From the NCBI RefSeq assembly GCF_001476655.1, contig NZ_LDRT01000002.1, positions 1 through 64,000 on the forward strand: 64,000 nt of DNA, written 5' to 3'. The position numbers were made by a program, and so were the translations under genes. This document shows, in pieces, positions 57,048 to 64,000 of this stretch. Under the pieces are notes generated by a model, which was not told where the DNA came from, ran no database searches, and was given only the letters and a program-made list of their open reading frames with translations. The DNA is from Microbacterium testaceum (GTDB lineage Bacteria; Actinomycetota; Actinomycetes; Actinomycetales; Microbacteriaceae). The stretch's first letter is position 1. Every line of letters begins with the position of its first letter.

Positions 57048-57973
57048 CCGGCGTGTTCACCGGCTTCGCGGTCGTCGGGCTCGCCGTGGTCGTCGGCTAC
57101 GTGATCGCCCGGATCGATCTGCTGGGTCCCCACGCGCGCCACGTCCTGAGCCGCTTGACGTTCTTCGTCCTCTCGCCGTTCCTGCTGTTCACCGTGCTCG
57201 CGACGGCCGATGTGGCCACCCTGTTCTCGGCGCTACTGCCCGTATCCATGATCACCGCGGCCGCCATCATCGGCGTGTACGCCCTCGTCTCGGCGCTTTT
57301 CCTCCGGCGTCGCGTCGGCGAGACGGTCATCGGCGCCCTGTCGGCGGGACAGGTGAACAGCAATAACATCGGCATCCCGATCTCGCTCTACATGCTCGGC
57401 AACGCGGCCTACTCGGCCCCGGTCATCCTCTTCCAGTTGCTCGTGCTCATGCCCATCGCCCTGTCGATCCTGGATGCCGCGACCTCGGGCTCGCGCTCGC
57501 CGTGGCGCATCCTCCGGCAGACGGCGAAGAACCCCATGCTCATCGGTTCGGCTCTGGGCGTCCTCGTCGCGGTGCTCGACATCGACCTGCCCCCGATCGT
57601 GTTCGACCCGCTGCACCTCATCGCCGGCGCGTGCGTCCCGGTGCTGCTCATGTCGTACGGCATGTCGCTCTACGGTCAGCGCGTGCTCACGGAGCCCGGT
57701 CGCCGCCTCGACGTGGTCATCGCCTCCGCCCTCAAGCTCGTCGCGATGCCCGCGCTGGCATGGCTGGTCGCGACGTGGTTCGGCCTCCCCGCCGATCAGG
57801 TGTTCATCGTGGTCGTCCTGGCAGCCCTCCCGACCGCGCAGAACGTCTTCAACTTCGCCCAGCGCTACGGCGTCGGCGAGATCCTTTCGCGCGACGTCGT
57901 GTTCATCTCGACAGTCGGATGCCTCCCCGTGCTGTTCACTGTCGCCCTCCTGCTCGACCACTCCCCCGCGTGA
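57044..57973 (+). CDS. AEC-family (auxin efflux carrier) transporter
   Basis: A 309-residue membrane protein with about ten helices in two halves, the AEC layout (bacterial members export or import organic acids such as malate or malonate). VLSRLTFFVLSPFLLFTVLA is typical of the N-terminal half, and the conserved motifs LSAGQVNSNNIGIP and AALPTAQNVFNFAQRYGV are crossover regions. GTG at 57044 overlaps the stop of the 14-codon ORF. Substrate is unknown. Confidence 0.88.
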   Translation: MTGVFTGFAVVGLAVVVGYVIARIDLLGPHARHVLSRLTFFVLSPFLLFTVLATADVATLFSALLPVSMITAAAIIGVYALVSALFLRRRVGETVIGALSAGQVNSNNIGIPISLYMLGNAAYSAPVILFQLLVLMPIALSILDAATSGSRSPWRILRQTAKNPMLIGSALGVLVAVLDIDLPPIVFDPLHLIAGACVPVLLMSYGMSLYGQRVLTEPGRRLDVVIASALKLVAMPALAWLVATWFGLPADQVFIVVVLAALPTAQNVFNFAQRYGVGEILSRDVVFISTVGCLPVLFTVALLLDHSPA

Positions 57974-58015
57974 CCGCCGAAGACGACGCGTTGGCGGGAG
58001 TCTGACCCTCGGGTC

Positions 58016-58021
58016 TAGGGT
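58016..58021 (+). promoter_or_regulatory. candidate -10 element of the DUF308 gene
   Basis: TAGGGT predicts a leader of about 31 nt with AAGG before the ATG at 58059. Confidence 0.4.
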
Positions 58022-58058
58022 GAGGATTGTTCTCAGCTTTCACTCAGAAAGGCTCGCC

Positions 58059-58610
58059 ATGTCGCCCTCGTCCACGACCAGCCCCGTTGTCGGCGCCGTC
58101 CGCACCGCCCTCGGGATCAGCGGCGCGCTGTCGCTCGTCATCGGCCTGCTGATCCTCATCTGGCCGGGCCGTACCGCACAGGTCGCGGTCGGCATCATCG
58201 CGGTCTACGTCATCATCGCGGGCCTGGTGAACATCGGCATCGGCCTGTTCTGGCGGTCCGGGTGGGCGCGCATCGGCTACATCGCGCTCGGCGTGCTGTT
58301 CATCGTCGCGGGCATCTTCTCGTTCGCGAACCTCGCGGCCGCAGCCGCGTGGTTCGGCGTCTTCATCGGCACTCTCATCGGCATCCTGTGGATCATCGAG
58401 GGCGCCGTCTCGCTCACCACGGCGAGCCACGACTCCAAGGCCCGCGGATGGACGATCTTCTTCGCGATCGTCAGCATCCTCGCGGGGATCTTCGTGCTCA
58501 TCGCTCCCCTGTTCGCCGGCCTCACGCTCTTCCTGCTCATCGGTATCTCGCTCGTGATCCTCGGCGTCTTCCAGATCGTCCGGGCGACCCAGTTCGGCAA
58601 GGTCGCGTAG
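58059..58610 (+). CDS. DUF308 / HdeD-like membrane protein
   Basis: A 183-residue protein with six closely packed membrane helices covering about residues 15-175, the DUF308 (HdeD) pattern; HdeD is linked to acid stress in enterobacteria, but actinobacterial members are uncharacterised. WPGRTAQVAVGIIAVYVIIAG and GARIGY-like loops between helices fit the family. SD AAGG. A perfect 48-bp palindrome begins 5 nt after its stop. Confidence 0.87.
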   Translation: MSPSSTTSPVVGAVRTALGISGALSLVIGLLILIWPGRTAQVAVGIIAVYVIIAGLVNIGIGLFWRSGWARIGYIALGVLFIVAGIFSFANLAAAAAWFGVFIGTLIGILWIIEGAVSLTTASHDSKARGWTIFFAIVSILAGIFVLIAPLFAGLTLFLLIGISLVILGVFQIVRATQFGKVA

Positions 58611-58614
58611 ACCA

Positions 58615-58662
58615 GACAGGGGAAGGGGCCGGATGCCATGGCATCCGGCCCCTTCCCCTGTC
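58615..58662. terminator. 48-bp perfect palindrome, bidirectional terminator
   Basis: Arms of 23 nt (58615-58637 and 58640-58662), starting GACAGGGGAAGGGGCC and ending GGCCCCTTCCCCTGTC, pair perfectly; even the central CCATGG is self-complementary. It sits between the convergent DUF308 and S9 peptidase genes. Stem length is well beyond what a terminator needs. Confidence 0.8.
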
Positions 58663-58673
58663 ACGCTCCCGCG

Positions 58674-60653
58674 TCAGTCGGTGGGCAGGTACCGACGCCA
58701 CCAGTCGAGGACCGCGTCGAAGCGCTGCACCCGATGCTGGGGGCGGCCGCCGCGCGTGAGCTCGTGATCCTCGCCGGGGAAGATCAGCATCTCCGCCTCG
58801 GTCCCCTGCTGCTTCAGCGCCGCGTAGTAGCGCGTCGCCTGCTCGAGCGGACAGCGGAAGTCGAGCTCCGAGTGCAGCACGAGCGTGGGCGTCGTGACCC
58901 GATCGACCACCGCCATCGGGCTCTGCGCCGCGATCTGCGCGGGGTCGGTGCCGACGTACTCCTGACCGAAGAACGAGCCGATGTCGCTCGATCCCGGGAA
59001 CGCGGTCGGGTCGAGGAACCCGCGCTCCACGATCGCACCGGCGAAGCGGTGGTCGTGGGCGATGACCCAGGCCGTCATGTACCCGCCGTAGGAGCCGCCC
59101 ATCACGCCCACCCGGTCACCGTCGAGGCGCGGGTCGGCGGAGACGACACCGTCGAAGAAGTCCATGACGTCGAAGAAGTCGAGCGTTCCCATCCGCTGCC
59201 GGATCGATCGACCGTGCTCCCGGCCGTAACCGGCGCTTCCGCGAGGGTTGCTGTAGACCACCGCGTAGCCGGCATCGACGAGCACCTGCGTCTCGTCGAA
59301 CACGTGCACGCCGTACGACGCGTAGGGCCCACCGTGGATCTGCAGGATGACCGGGAACGGCCCCTCCCCCTCGGGCACGGCGACCCATCCGTGCACGGGG
59401 TAGCCGTCCCGGCCGGTGATCTCGTGCTCGACGGGAATGACGACTCCCCGCTCGCGCACCGTCACACCGAAATCGGTCACGGCATGCACGCCCGTGACGG
59501 CATCCACGACGACGAGTTCGCCGAACGACTCGGGCGAGGCGACGGATGCCACGACCCGGCCGTTCGCCGCAGCGTGGCCGTTGGCCTCGAGGTCTCCCCC
59601 GAGCAGCTCGACGACCTCGCCCCCACGCGTGACGCGCAGCAGGCGCAGCCGACCGCGGGTGCGGTCCTGCACGATCGCGTCGACACCGTCGAACGAGATG
59701 TGGCTGCCGCCCTCGCCGAGATCGATCGTCTCGGGGTCGGTGAGGCGACGCGGGCCGGCGGCCTCGAGCGCGAAGAGCGCGACCCCGGGCGCGACGAAGT
59801 CGACGCCCTCGGGGCCGACGTCGTTCGCGAGCACGAACACGGTGCCGTCGGGAGCGGTGGCGACCTCGGAGATCGAGAGGTCGGCGTCGCGACCCAGCAC
59901 CTCGCGCTCGGCGCCGCCGTCGACGCTCACCGCGACGAGCCTGTCGCGCAGGTCGCGTCGATCGGCCTCGATGACGTCGGGCACGCTGAGCAGCTCGGTA
60001 CCGTCACGCGTCCAGACGACGCCGTTCCAGCTCGTCTCGCCCTCGGTGAGGCGGACGGCCTCCGCGGCGACGACCCGCTTCTCTGGCTCGTCGAGCGCCG
60101 GGGCCGGCGCGTAGAACGGCTCCGCATCGGTCGAGGGCACGTCCACGACGAAGAGTCGGGCCGGCCGATCGAGATACCCGAGACCGTTCGCGTGCCACCG
60201 GATGCCGGTGATCCGACGCGGCGGTTCGGCGGCGGCATCCCGTCCCTCGACCGTGCCGTATCGGCCGGGTTCGGGAACGCGCGCTGTGAAGGCGAGACGC
60301 GTGCCGTTGGGCGACCATGAGAGATCGGTGACGCCCCCGGCCTGGTCGGTGACCTGGACGGGCTCGCCTCCGGTCGCTGCGACGACGAACACCTGAGCGC
60401 GACCCCGCTCGTCCGCCCGGAGAAAGGCGATCGTGGCGTCGTCGGGCGAGAGCCGCGGCGACCGGTCGGCCACACCGCGGGTCAGACGTCGCGGGCGGCC
60501 GTCGGGCAGCTCGACGCGCCAGAGCTGGCCGACGCCGCGGTCCGCGGCGAGGTCGGGACGCGAGGTGGCGAAGACGGCGAAGCCTGCGTCGGACGAGAGG
60601 GTCGGGCGACCGACCGAGATCAGCGCCTCGATGTCGACGGGGCGCATGCTCAC
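58674..60653 (-). CDS. S9 family (prolyl oligopeptidase-like) peptidase
   Basis: A 659-residue cytosolic serine peptidase with an N-terminal beta-propeller (about 1-400; repeated WSPNGTRLAF-like blades) and a C-terminal alpha/beta hydrolase. Triad: S521 (GGSYGGY), D598 (HSELDFRCP) and H630 (GEDHELT), all in the acylaminoacyl-peptidase arrangement. ILQIHGGPYASYG supplies the oxyanion region. GTG start at 60653 with SD GGAGG overlaps the SDR stop by 4 nt; an ATG two codons later is an alternative. Confidence 0.93.
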   Translation of the reverse strand: MSMRPVDIEALISVGRPTLSSDAGFAVFATSRPDLAADRGVGQLWRVELPDGRPRRLTRGVADRSPRLSPDDATIAFLRADERGRAQVFVVAATGGEPVQVTDQAGGVTDLSWSPNGTRLAFTARVPEPGRYGTVEGRDAAAEPPRRITGIRWHANGLGYLDRPARLFVVDVPSTDAEPFYAPAPALDEPEKRVVAAEAVRLTEGETSWNGVVWTRDGTELLSVPDVIEADRRDLRDRLVAVSVDGGAEREVLGRDADLSISEVATAPDGTVFVLANDVGPEGVDFVAPGVALFALEAAGPRRLTDPETIDLGEGGSHISFDGVDAIVQDRTRGRLRLLRVTRGGEVVELLGGDLEANGHAAANGRVVASVASPESFGELVVVDAVTGVHAVTDFGVTVRERGVVIPVEHEITGRDGYPVHGWVAVPEGEGPFPVILQIHGGPYASYGVHVFDETQVLVDAGYAVVYSNPRGSAGYGREHGRSIRQRMGTLDFFDVMDFFDGVVSADPRLDGDRVGVMGGSYGGYMTAWVIAHDHRFAGAIVERGFLDPTAFPGSSDIGSFFGQEYVGTDPAQIAAQSPMAVVDRVTTPTLVLHSELDFRCPLEQATRYYAALKQQGTEAEMLIFPGEDHELTRGGRPQHRVQRFDAVLDWWRRYLPTD

Positions 60654-61414
60654 TCGCCTCCGAACGAGCCCGTGTCTCCGACGAGGCGGGTGTTGTCGGC
60701 CGGCACCGGGTCGACGGCCGCGCGGGCGACCTCGGCGGCGAACTCGGAGACGTTGTAGAGCTTGCCCGCGTCCTCGCGGCGCGCCGAGATGGCACCCGGG
60801 TTCGCCCGCTCGAGCAGGGTCGCCGTGATGGTGCCCTCGATCATGTCGCCGGAGACGACGGTGAAGCCGATGCCGCGCTCCTCGAGAGCCGGGATCTTCT
60901 CGCGCAGCGCGTCCTCGCCGGCGCGCTTCGAGAGAGCGACCGGCTCGTACTCGGGCATCGTCGGGGTGGTGCGGATGAAGTGCGCCTGGTGGCTGGTGAC
61001 GAACACCACGCGCGCGTCGTCCGTGAGCAGGGGCAGGGCCGTCTCGAGCACGTTGACCTGCGCGTCGCGGTTGAGCAGCAGGGCGTAGTCCTCGGCCATG
61101 CCCGACTCCATGCCGCCCGAAGCGTTGAGCACGAGGATGTCGAGACCGCCGAAGGTGCGCTCGACCTCGTCGAACATGGCCGTGACGGATGCGGGATCCG
61201 TGAGGTCGGCCCCGACGACGAGCGCCTCGACGCCCAGCTCCCGAAGCTGCGTCGCGAGCTTCTCGGCACGCGGGGCCTTGTTGCGGAAGTTGATGACGAC
61301 GTTCGCCCCGGCCTCGGCGAAGTAGCGGACGGTGTCGGCGCCGATGCCGCGCGACGAGCCGGTGACGAGGGCGGTCTTGCCGCTCAGGGAGCCGGACGGA
61401 AGGGTCTGGGACAC
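60650..61414 (-). CDS. short-chain dehydrogenase/reductase
   Basis: A 254-residue SDR. TGSSRGIG (19-26) is the cofactor motif, and NASGG replaces the usual NNAG. VVFVTSHQAHFIRT carries the Ser, but the canonical YxxxK is not obvious: the segment MPEYEPVALSKRAGEDAL has Tyr and Lys spaced more widely (Y-x6-K), so the active site may be atypical. ARREDAGKLYNVSEF near the C-terminus is unusual. GTG start with SD AGGAGA. It is co-transcribed with the S9 peptidase gene. Confidence 0.87.
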   Translation of the reverse strand: MSQTLPSGSLSGKTALVTGSSRGIGADTVRYFAEAGANVVINFRNKAPRAEKLATQLRELGVEALVVGADLTDPASVTAMFDEVERTFGGLDILVLNASGGMESGMAEDYALLLNRDAQVNVLETALPLLTDDARVVFVTSHQAHFIRTTPTMPEYEPVALSKRAGEDALREKIPALEERGIGFTVVSGDMIEGTITATLLERANPGAISARREDAGKLYNVSEFAAEVARAAVDPVPADNTRLVGDTGSFGGE

Positions 61415-61568
61415 GGATTCTCCTGACGATTCGTGATCGAGCCGCGCGCCGACGAGGGCGCAGGCGACCTTCCCACCCTACCGAGCCGGACCGGCTCCGC
61501 TCCGGGGCGCCGACGCGTCACGAGCGTGTCGGACCCGCGTGCTACGTTCGGCCGCGGAGGCCCCCGAC

Positions 61569-62369
61569 ATGATTCGCTCGATCGCGCCGCGTCATCCGTA
61601 CTTCGCCGCCGGCGATCCCCCGCGGGTGCTCGCGCACCGCGGTCTCGTCACCGCGGAGGCCGCGGCGTTGGGAATCGTCGACAACTCCTTCGCGGCGGTC
61701 GCCGAGGCTCATGCCGCCGGCCTCGTCTACGTCGAATCCGATTGCCACCTGACGGCCGACGGAACGGTCGTGCTGTTCCACGACGAGGATCTGGAGCGCG
61801 TCGCCGGCGACCCGCGCCGGATCTCCGACGTCCGACTGCACGAGCTCGAAGAGGTGATGTCCGACCGGGGCGGGCTGATCACGCTCGACCAGGCGCTGGA
61901 CGCCTTCCCCGAAACCCGCTTCAACCTCGACGTCAAGGCCGAGGCCGCCGCCGAGGCCGTCGGCCGTCTCGTCGCCCCTCACGCGCACCGCGTCCTCCTG
62001 ACGAGCTTCTCGGACGATCGCCGCCGTCGAGCCCTCCTCGCCGCCGCGCGAGCCGGTGCGGCCCTCGCTCCCGCCACGTCGCCCGGGTCTGCGACGGTCG
62101 CCCGGATCGTCGCCGCCGTCGCCACGGGTATCGTCCCCCTCGCGCGTCGAGCTCTCCGAAGCGTCGATGCTCTCCAGATCCCGGAGCGACAGGGGCGCCT
62201 GCGCGTGGTGTCCCCTCGTCTGATCGCGGCCGCCCACGCGGCGGGTGTGGAGGTGCACGTCTGGACCGTCAACGACGAAGACGACATGACGCGCCTTCTC
62301 GATGCCGGCGTGGACGGGCTCGTGACCGACCGCGGTGACGTCGCCCTCGCGCTGGTGAACAGCCAATGA
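61569..62369 (+). CDS. glycerophosphodiester phosphodiesterase
   Basis: A 266-residue GDPD TIM barrel that releases glycerol 3-phosphate from phospholipid head-group diesters. RVLAHRGLVTAE has the catalytic His, DNSFAAVAEAHAAGLVYVESD supplies the metal Glu and Asp, and VVLFHDEDLERV the second His; VHVWTVNDEDDM closes the barrel. No signal peptide, so it acts in the cytosol. I chose ATG at 61569 (GGAGG 8 nt upstream); a GTG at 61539 is in frame. TACGTT near 61543 may be the -10. Confidence 0.92.
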   Translation: MIRSIAPRHPYFAAGDPPRVLAHRGLVTAEAAALGIVDNSFAAVAEAHAAGLVYVESDCHLTADGTVVLFHDEDLERVAGDPRRISDVRLHELEEVMSDRGGLITLDQALDAFPETRFNLDVKAEAAAEAVGRLVAPHAHRVLLTSFSDDRRRRALLAAARAGAALAPATSPGSATVARIVAAVATGIVPLARRALRSVDALQIPERQGRLRVVSPRLIAAAHAAGVEVHVWTVNDEDDMTRLLDAGVDGLVTDRGDVALALVNSQ

Positions 62370-62421
62370 ACGCGAGGTGTGCTGAGCATCGCCTGTGAGT
62401 TCTGCCAGGACGCGCTCATTT

Positions 62422-62452
62422 CGAATAAAGCGCACAGGTGCGGTCGTTATAC
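62422..62452 (+). promoter_or_regulatory. candidate rbpA promoter, SigR-like
   Basis: CGAAT (62422-62426) and CGTT (62445-62448) are spaced so that GAAT-N19-GTT resembles the SigR/SigH consensus GGAAT-N18/19-GTT. TTATAC (62447-62452) could instead serve as a housekeeping -10. Streptomyces rbpA is under SigR, which makes the first reading attractive. Confidence 0.4.
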
Positions 62453-62478
62453 ATGGGGACCGACGAGAGGACCACACA

Positions 62479-62850
62479 ATGGCAGATCGCAGTCTTCGAG
62501 GCATCCGACTCGGCGCACAGAGCCTTCAGAGCGAAGACGGGGTCGTGTTCCACGACCGCGCGCAGCACACCTACGCCTGCAGCACGTGCGGGCGCGAAAC
62601 CGTTCTGACCTTCGCGGCCGACGCCGAGGTTCCGCCGTCCTGGGAGTGCCGCACCTGTGGTGCAGAGGCTCTCCTGCGGATCGGTGAAGGAACCGCGACC
62701 GTCGACCACAGCGACGACAAGGCACCGCGCACGCACTGGGACATGCTCCTGGAGCGCCGCACGATCCCCGAACTCGAGGAGCTGCTCGAAGAGCGCCTCG
62801 CGTTCGTCCGCGCGCGCCGCGGAGCGGGAGAACAGAAGATCAGCGCCTGA
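62479..62850 (+). CDS. rbpA: RNA polymerase-binding protein RbpA
   Basis: A 123-residue RbpA, an actinobacterial transcription factor that binds sigma and RNA polymerase and stabilises the open complex. N-terminal tail MADRSLRGIRLGAQSLQ, a four-Cys core (CSTCGRE and CRTCGAE), a basic linker and the C-terminal sigma-interaction helices (RTHWDMLLERRTIPELEELL) are all present. ATG at 62479 has SD GAGAGGA; longer in-frame starts are rejected. It is convergent with lnt, echoing the mycobacterial rbpA / ppm1-lnt order. Confidence 0.96.
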   Translation: MADRSLRGIRLGAQSLQSEDGVVFHDRAQHTYACSTCGRETVLTFAADAEVPPSWECRTCGAEALLRIGEGTATVDHSDDKAPRTHWDMLLERRTIPELEELLEERLAFVRARRGAGEQKISA

Positions 62851-62865
62851 CGCTGACCACCGAGT

Positions 62866-64000
62866 TCAGACGTCGATCCCTCCGGGGGTCGGCGTCTTTC
62901 TCGTTCTCCGCGACTGCAGCGCGACCACCGCACCCAGGACCACCAGGACGAGTAGCGACCCCCCGCCCAGCACGACCTTGACCGCGGGACCGATCACGAC
63001 CGCGGGAGTGAGTCCCGTACGCAGGGGAACGTCGGTGAGCATGTGCCCGGCGACATCGACCGGGAGCTGATCGAGAGTGGATCCGTCGGGAGCGATGACC
63101 TGACTCGTGCCGACGGTCGAGATGTTCACCACGGAGCGGCCCGTCTCGATGGCGCGCATGCGGGCGAAGGCCAGCTGCTGAAGGTTTTCGTCGGTGCCCC
63201 GGAAGTCCGCGTTGTTCGTCTGGAACATGTAGATCTCGGCGCCGTCCGAGGCGCCGTCCCACACGACGTCGTCGTAGATCACGTCGAAGCAGATCGCGAG
63301 GCCCACCCCGATGCCATCGAGGTCGATCAGCGGCCGCGCGGTGCCCGGGGTGTACTCCCGGCCGATCAGCCCGATCAGGTCGGGAGCGAACGGCTCCCAG
63401 AACGCGCGGTCCGGAACGTACTCGCCGAACGGCACGGGATGCCGCTTGTCATACGTCTGCGCCGGCCCGCCCTCAGCCGTCCACAACAGGGACGAGTTGA
63501 ACAGTTCGCGTCCCCTCTCGGTGACCGCGGACACGATCAACGGAGCGTCCACGCGGCGCGAGAGCTCATCGAGCACCTCGGACGTCTGGGAGGACGTCGT
63601 CGGATCGGAGTCGACGCCGCCCTCCGGCCACAGCAGCACGTCCATGTCCTGCCCGAAGAGGGGAGCGGATGCCGCGAGCTGCGCGTTCAGCACCGCACCT
63701 CGCGCGCGCTGATCGAAGTAACCCGCGGGGCCGTTCCCCTGGACGGCGCCGACGCGCATCGACCCGGCCGCCGTCGTGGGGAACTGCGGCAGAGCGACGA
63801 GGACGACCAGCAGCACGGCCGCGGGGATCGCGCGCCGGAGATCCCGGAGCCGCCCGGCCCGGACGAGTTCGATCACCATCGCGCACAGCGCCACGACGAG
63901 GAACGTCAGCCCGGACATCCCGACCCACGAGGCGACCTCCGCGAACGGGCCGTTCACCTGGGACACCCCGATGCGCCCCCACGGGAATCCCCCGTAGGGC
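62866..64000 (-). CDS. lnt: apolipoprotein N-acyltransferase, 3' part
   Basis: The C-terminal about 378 residues of Lnt, which adds the third acyl chain to lipoproteins; the gene runs off the right edge. In-frame residues GGFPWGRIGVSQ before the apparent start confirm truncation. The nitrilase-like domain shows the Glu (LLWPEGGVDSD), Lys (YDKRHPVPFGEYVP) and Cys (LAICFDVIYDD) triad. A last membrane helix (LLVLVVLGAVVAL) ends the protein, with no fused Ppm1 glycosyltransferase domain as in mycobacteria. It is convergent with rbpA across 15 nt. Confidence 0.93.
   Translation of the reverse strand, partial: PYGGFPWGRIGVSQVNGPFAEVASWVGMSGLTFLVVALCAMVIELVRAGRLRDLRRAIPAAVLLVVLVALPQFPTTAAGSMRVGAVQGNGPAGYFDQRARGAVLNAQLAASAPLFGQDMDVLLWPEGGVDSDPTTSSQTSEVLDELSRRVDAPLIVSAVTERGRELFNSSLLWTAEGGPAQTYDKRHPVPFGEYVPDRAFWEPFAPDLIGLIGREYTPGTARPLIDLDGIGVGLAICFDVIYDDVVWDGASDGAEIYMFQTNNADFRGTDENLQQLAFARMRAIETGRSVVNISTVGTSQVIAPDGSTLDQLPVDVAGHMLTDVPLRTGLTPAVVIGPAVKVVLGGGSLLVLVVLGAVVALQSRRTRKTPTPGGIDV

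Overview
The window is a 64 kb piece of a high-GC actinobacterial chromosome, and gene content points to the family Microbacteriaceae, probably Microbacterium (inference). Actinobacterial markers are RbpA, a PdtaR-like ANTAR regulator, an HGxxPAAW membrane protein, a DUF222/HNH (13E12-type) protein, actinobacterial IHF (here fused to guanylate kinase), GTG/TTG starts and long runs of 4-bp start/stop overlaps. A NamH-like MBL-Rieske protein fits the N-glycolylated muramic acid known from Microbacterium. Most of the window is core metabolism; no CRISPR array, prophage or intact mobile element was seen.

Layout. 1-7.6 kb is mixed: the 3' part of a SNF2 helicase, an unknown gene, a DUF2207-like membrane protein, a namH-VOC pair, a degenerate tandem repeat and a DUF222/HNH gene with an SOS-box-like start region. 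7.7-10.3 kb is a small accessory block: a decayed IS481-family transposase abutting a DUF1801-VOC pair, with an AraC-type regulator upstream. 10.3-20 kb is the pyrimidine operon pyrR-pyrB-pyrC-(PH-like)-carA-carB-pyrF running into mihF::gmk, with a PyrR-binding RNA hairpin over the pyrR ribosome binding site, followed by rpoZ. 20-26.8 kb carries metK, priA, fmt, rsmB and rpe. 26.9-34 kb is a his/trp cluster (hisE, hisG, hisF, hisI, Trp-associated membrane protein, HGxxPAAW protein, trpC, trpB, trpA, lgt); trpE is not in it. 34-41.6 kb holds gltB-gltD and pyk. 41.7-47.5 kb has tRNA-Leu(CAA), the ANTAR regulator, a hotdog thioesterase, polA and a DUF885 peptidase. 47.6-64 kb is a looser set: luciferase-like oxidoreductase plus MFS transporter, SGNH hydrolase, two lipoproteins, two SDRs, a divergent transglutaminase / Ser-Thr kinase pair, an AEC transporter behind a 14-codon ORF, a DUF308 protein, an S9 peptidase, a GDPD, rbpA and the 3' part of lnt.

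How it fits together. The pyr genes make UMP from bicarbonate, glutamine and aspartate and are probably feedback-controlled by PyrR at translation. GltBD supplies glutamate, and Gmk, PolA, RpoZ and RbpA serve nucleotide use and the transcription and replication machinery. Lgt and Lnt modify lipoproteins such as the two encoded here.

The main non-coding signals are: a recurrent TAnnnT-(6-7 nt)-RTG arrangement that predicts many leaderless mRNAs; three unusually perfect inverted repeats (20325-20357, 26777-26849 and 58615-58662); the PyrR hairpin; and an AT-rich divergent control region at 54.7-55.0 kb. No wholly new multi-gene system was found. The best leads are the leaderless mini-ORF ahead of the AEC transporter, the possible two-start rpoZ, the nested palindrome before hisE, the MihF-Gmk fusion and the kinase/transglutaminase locus.
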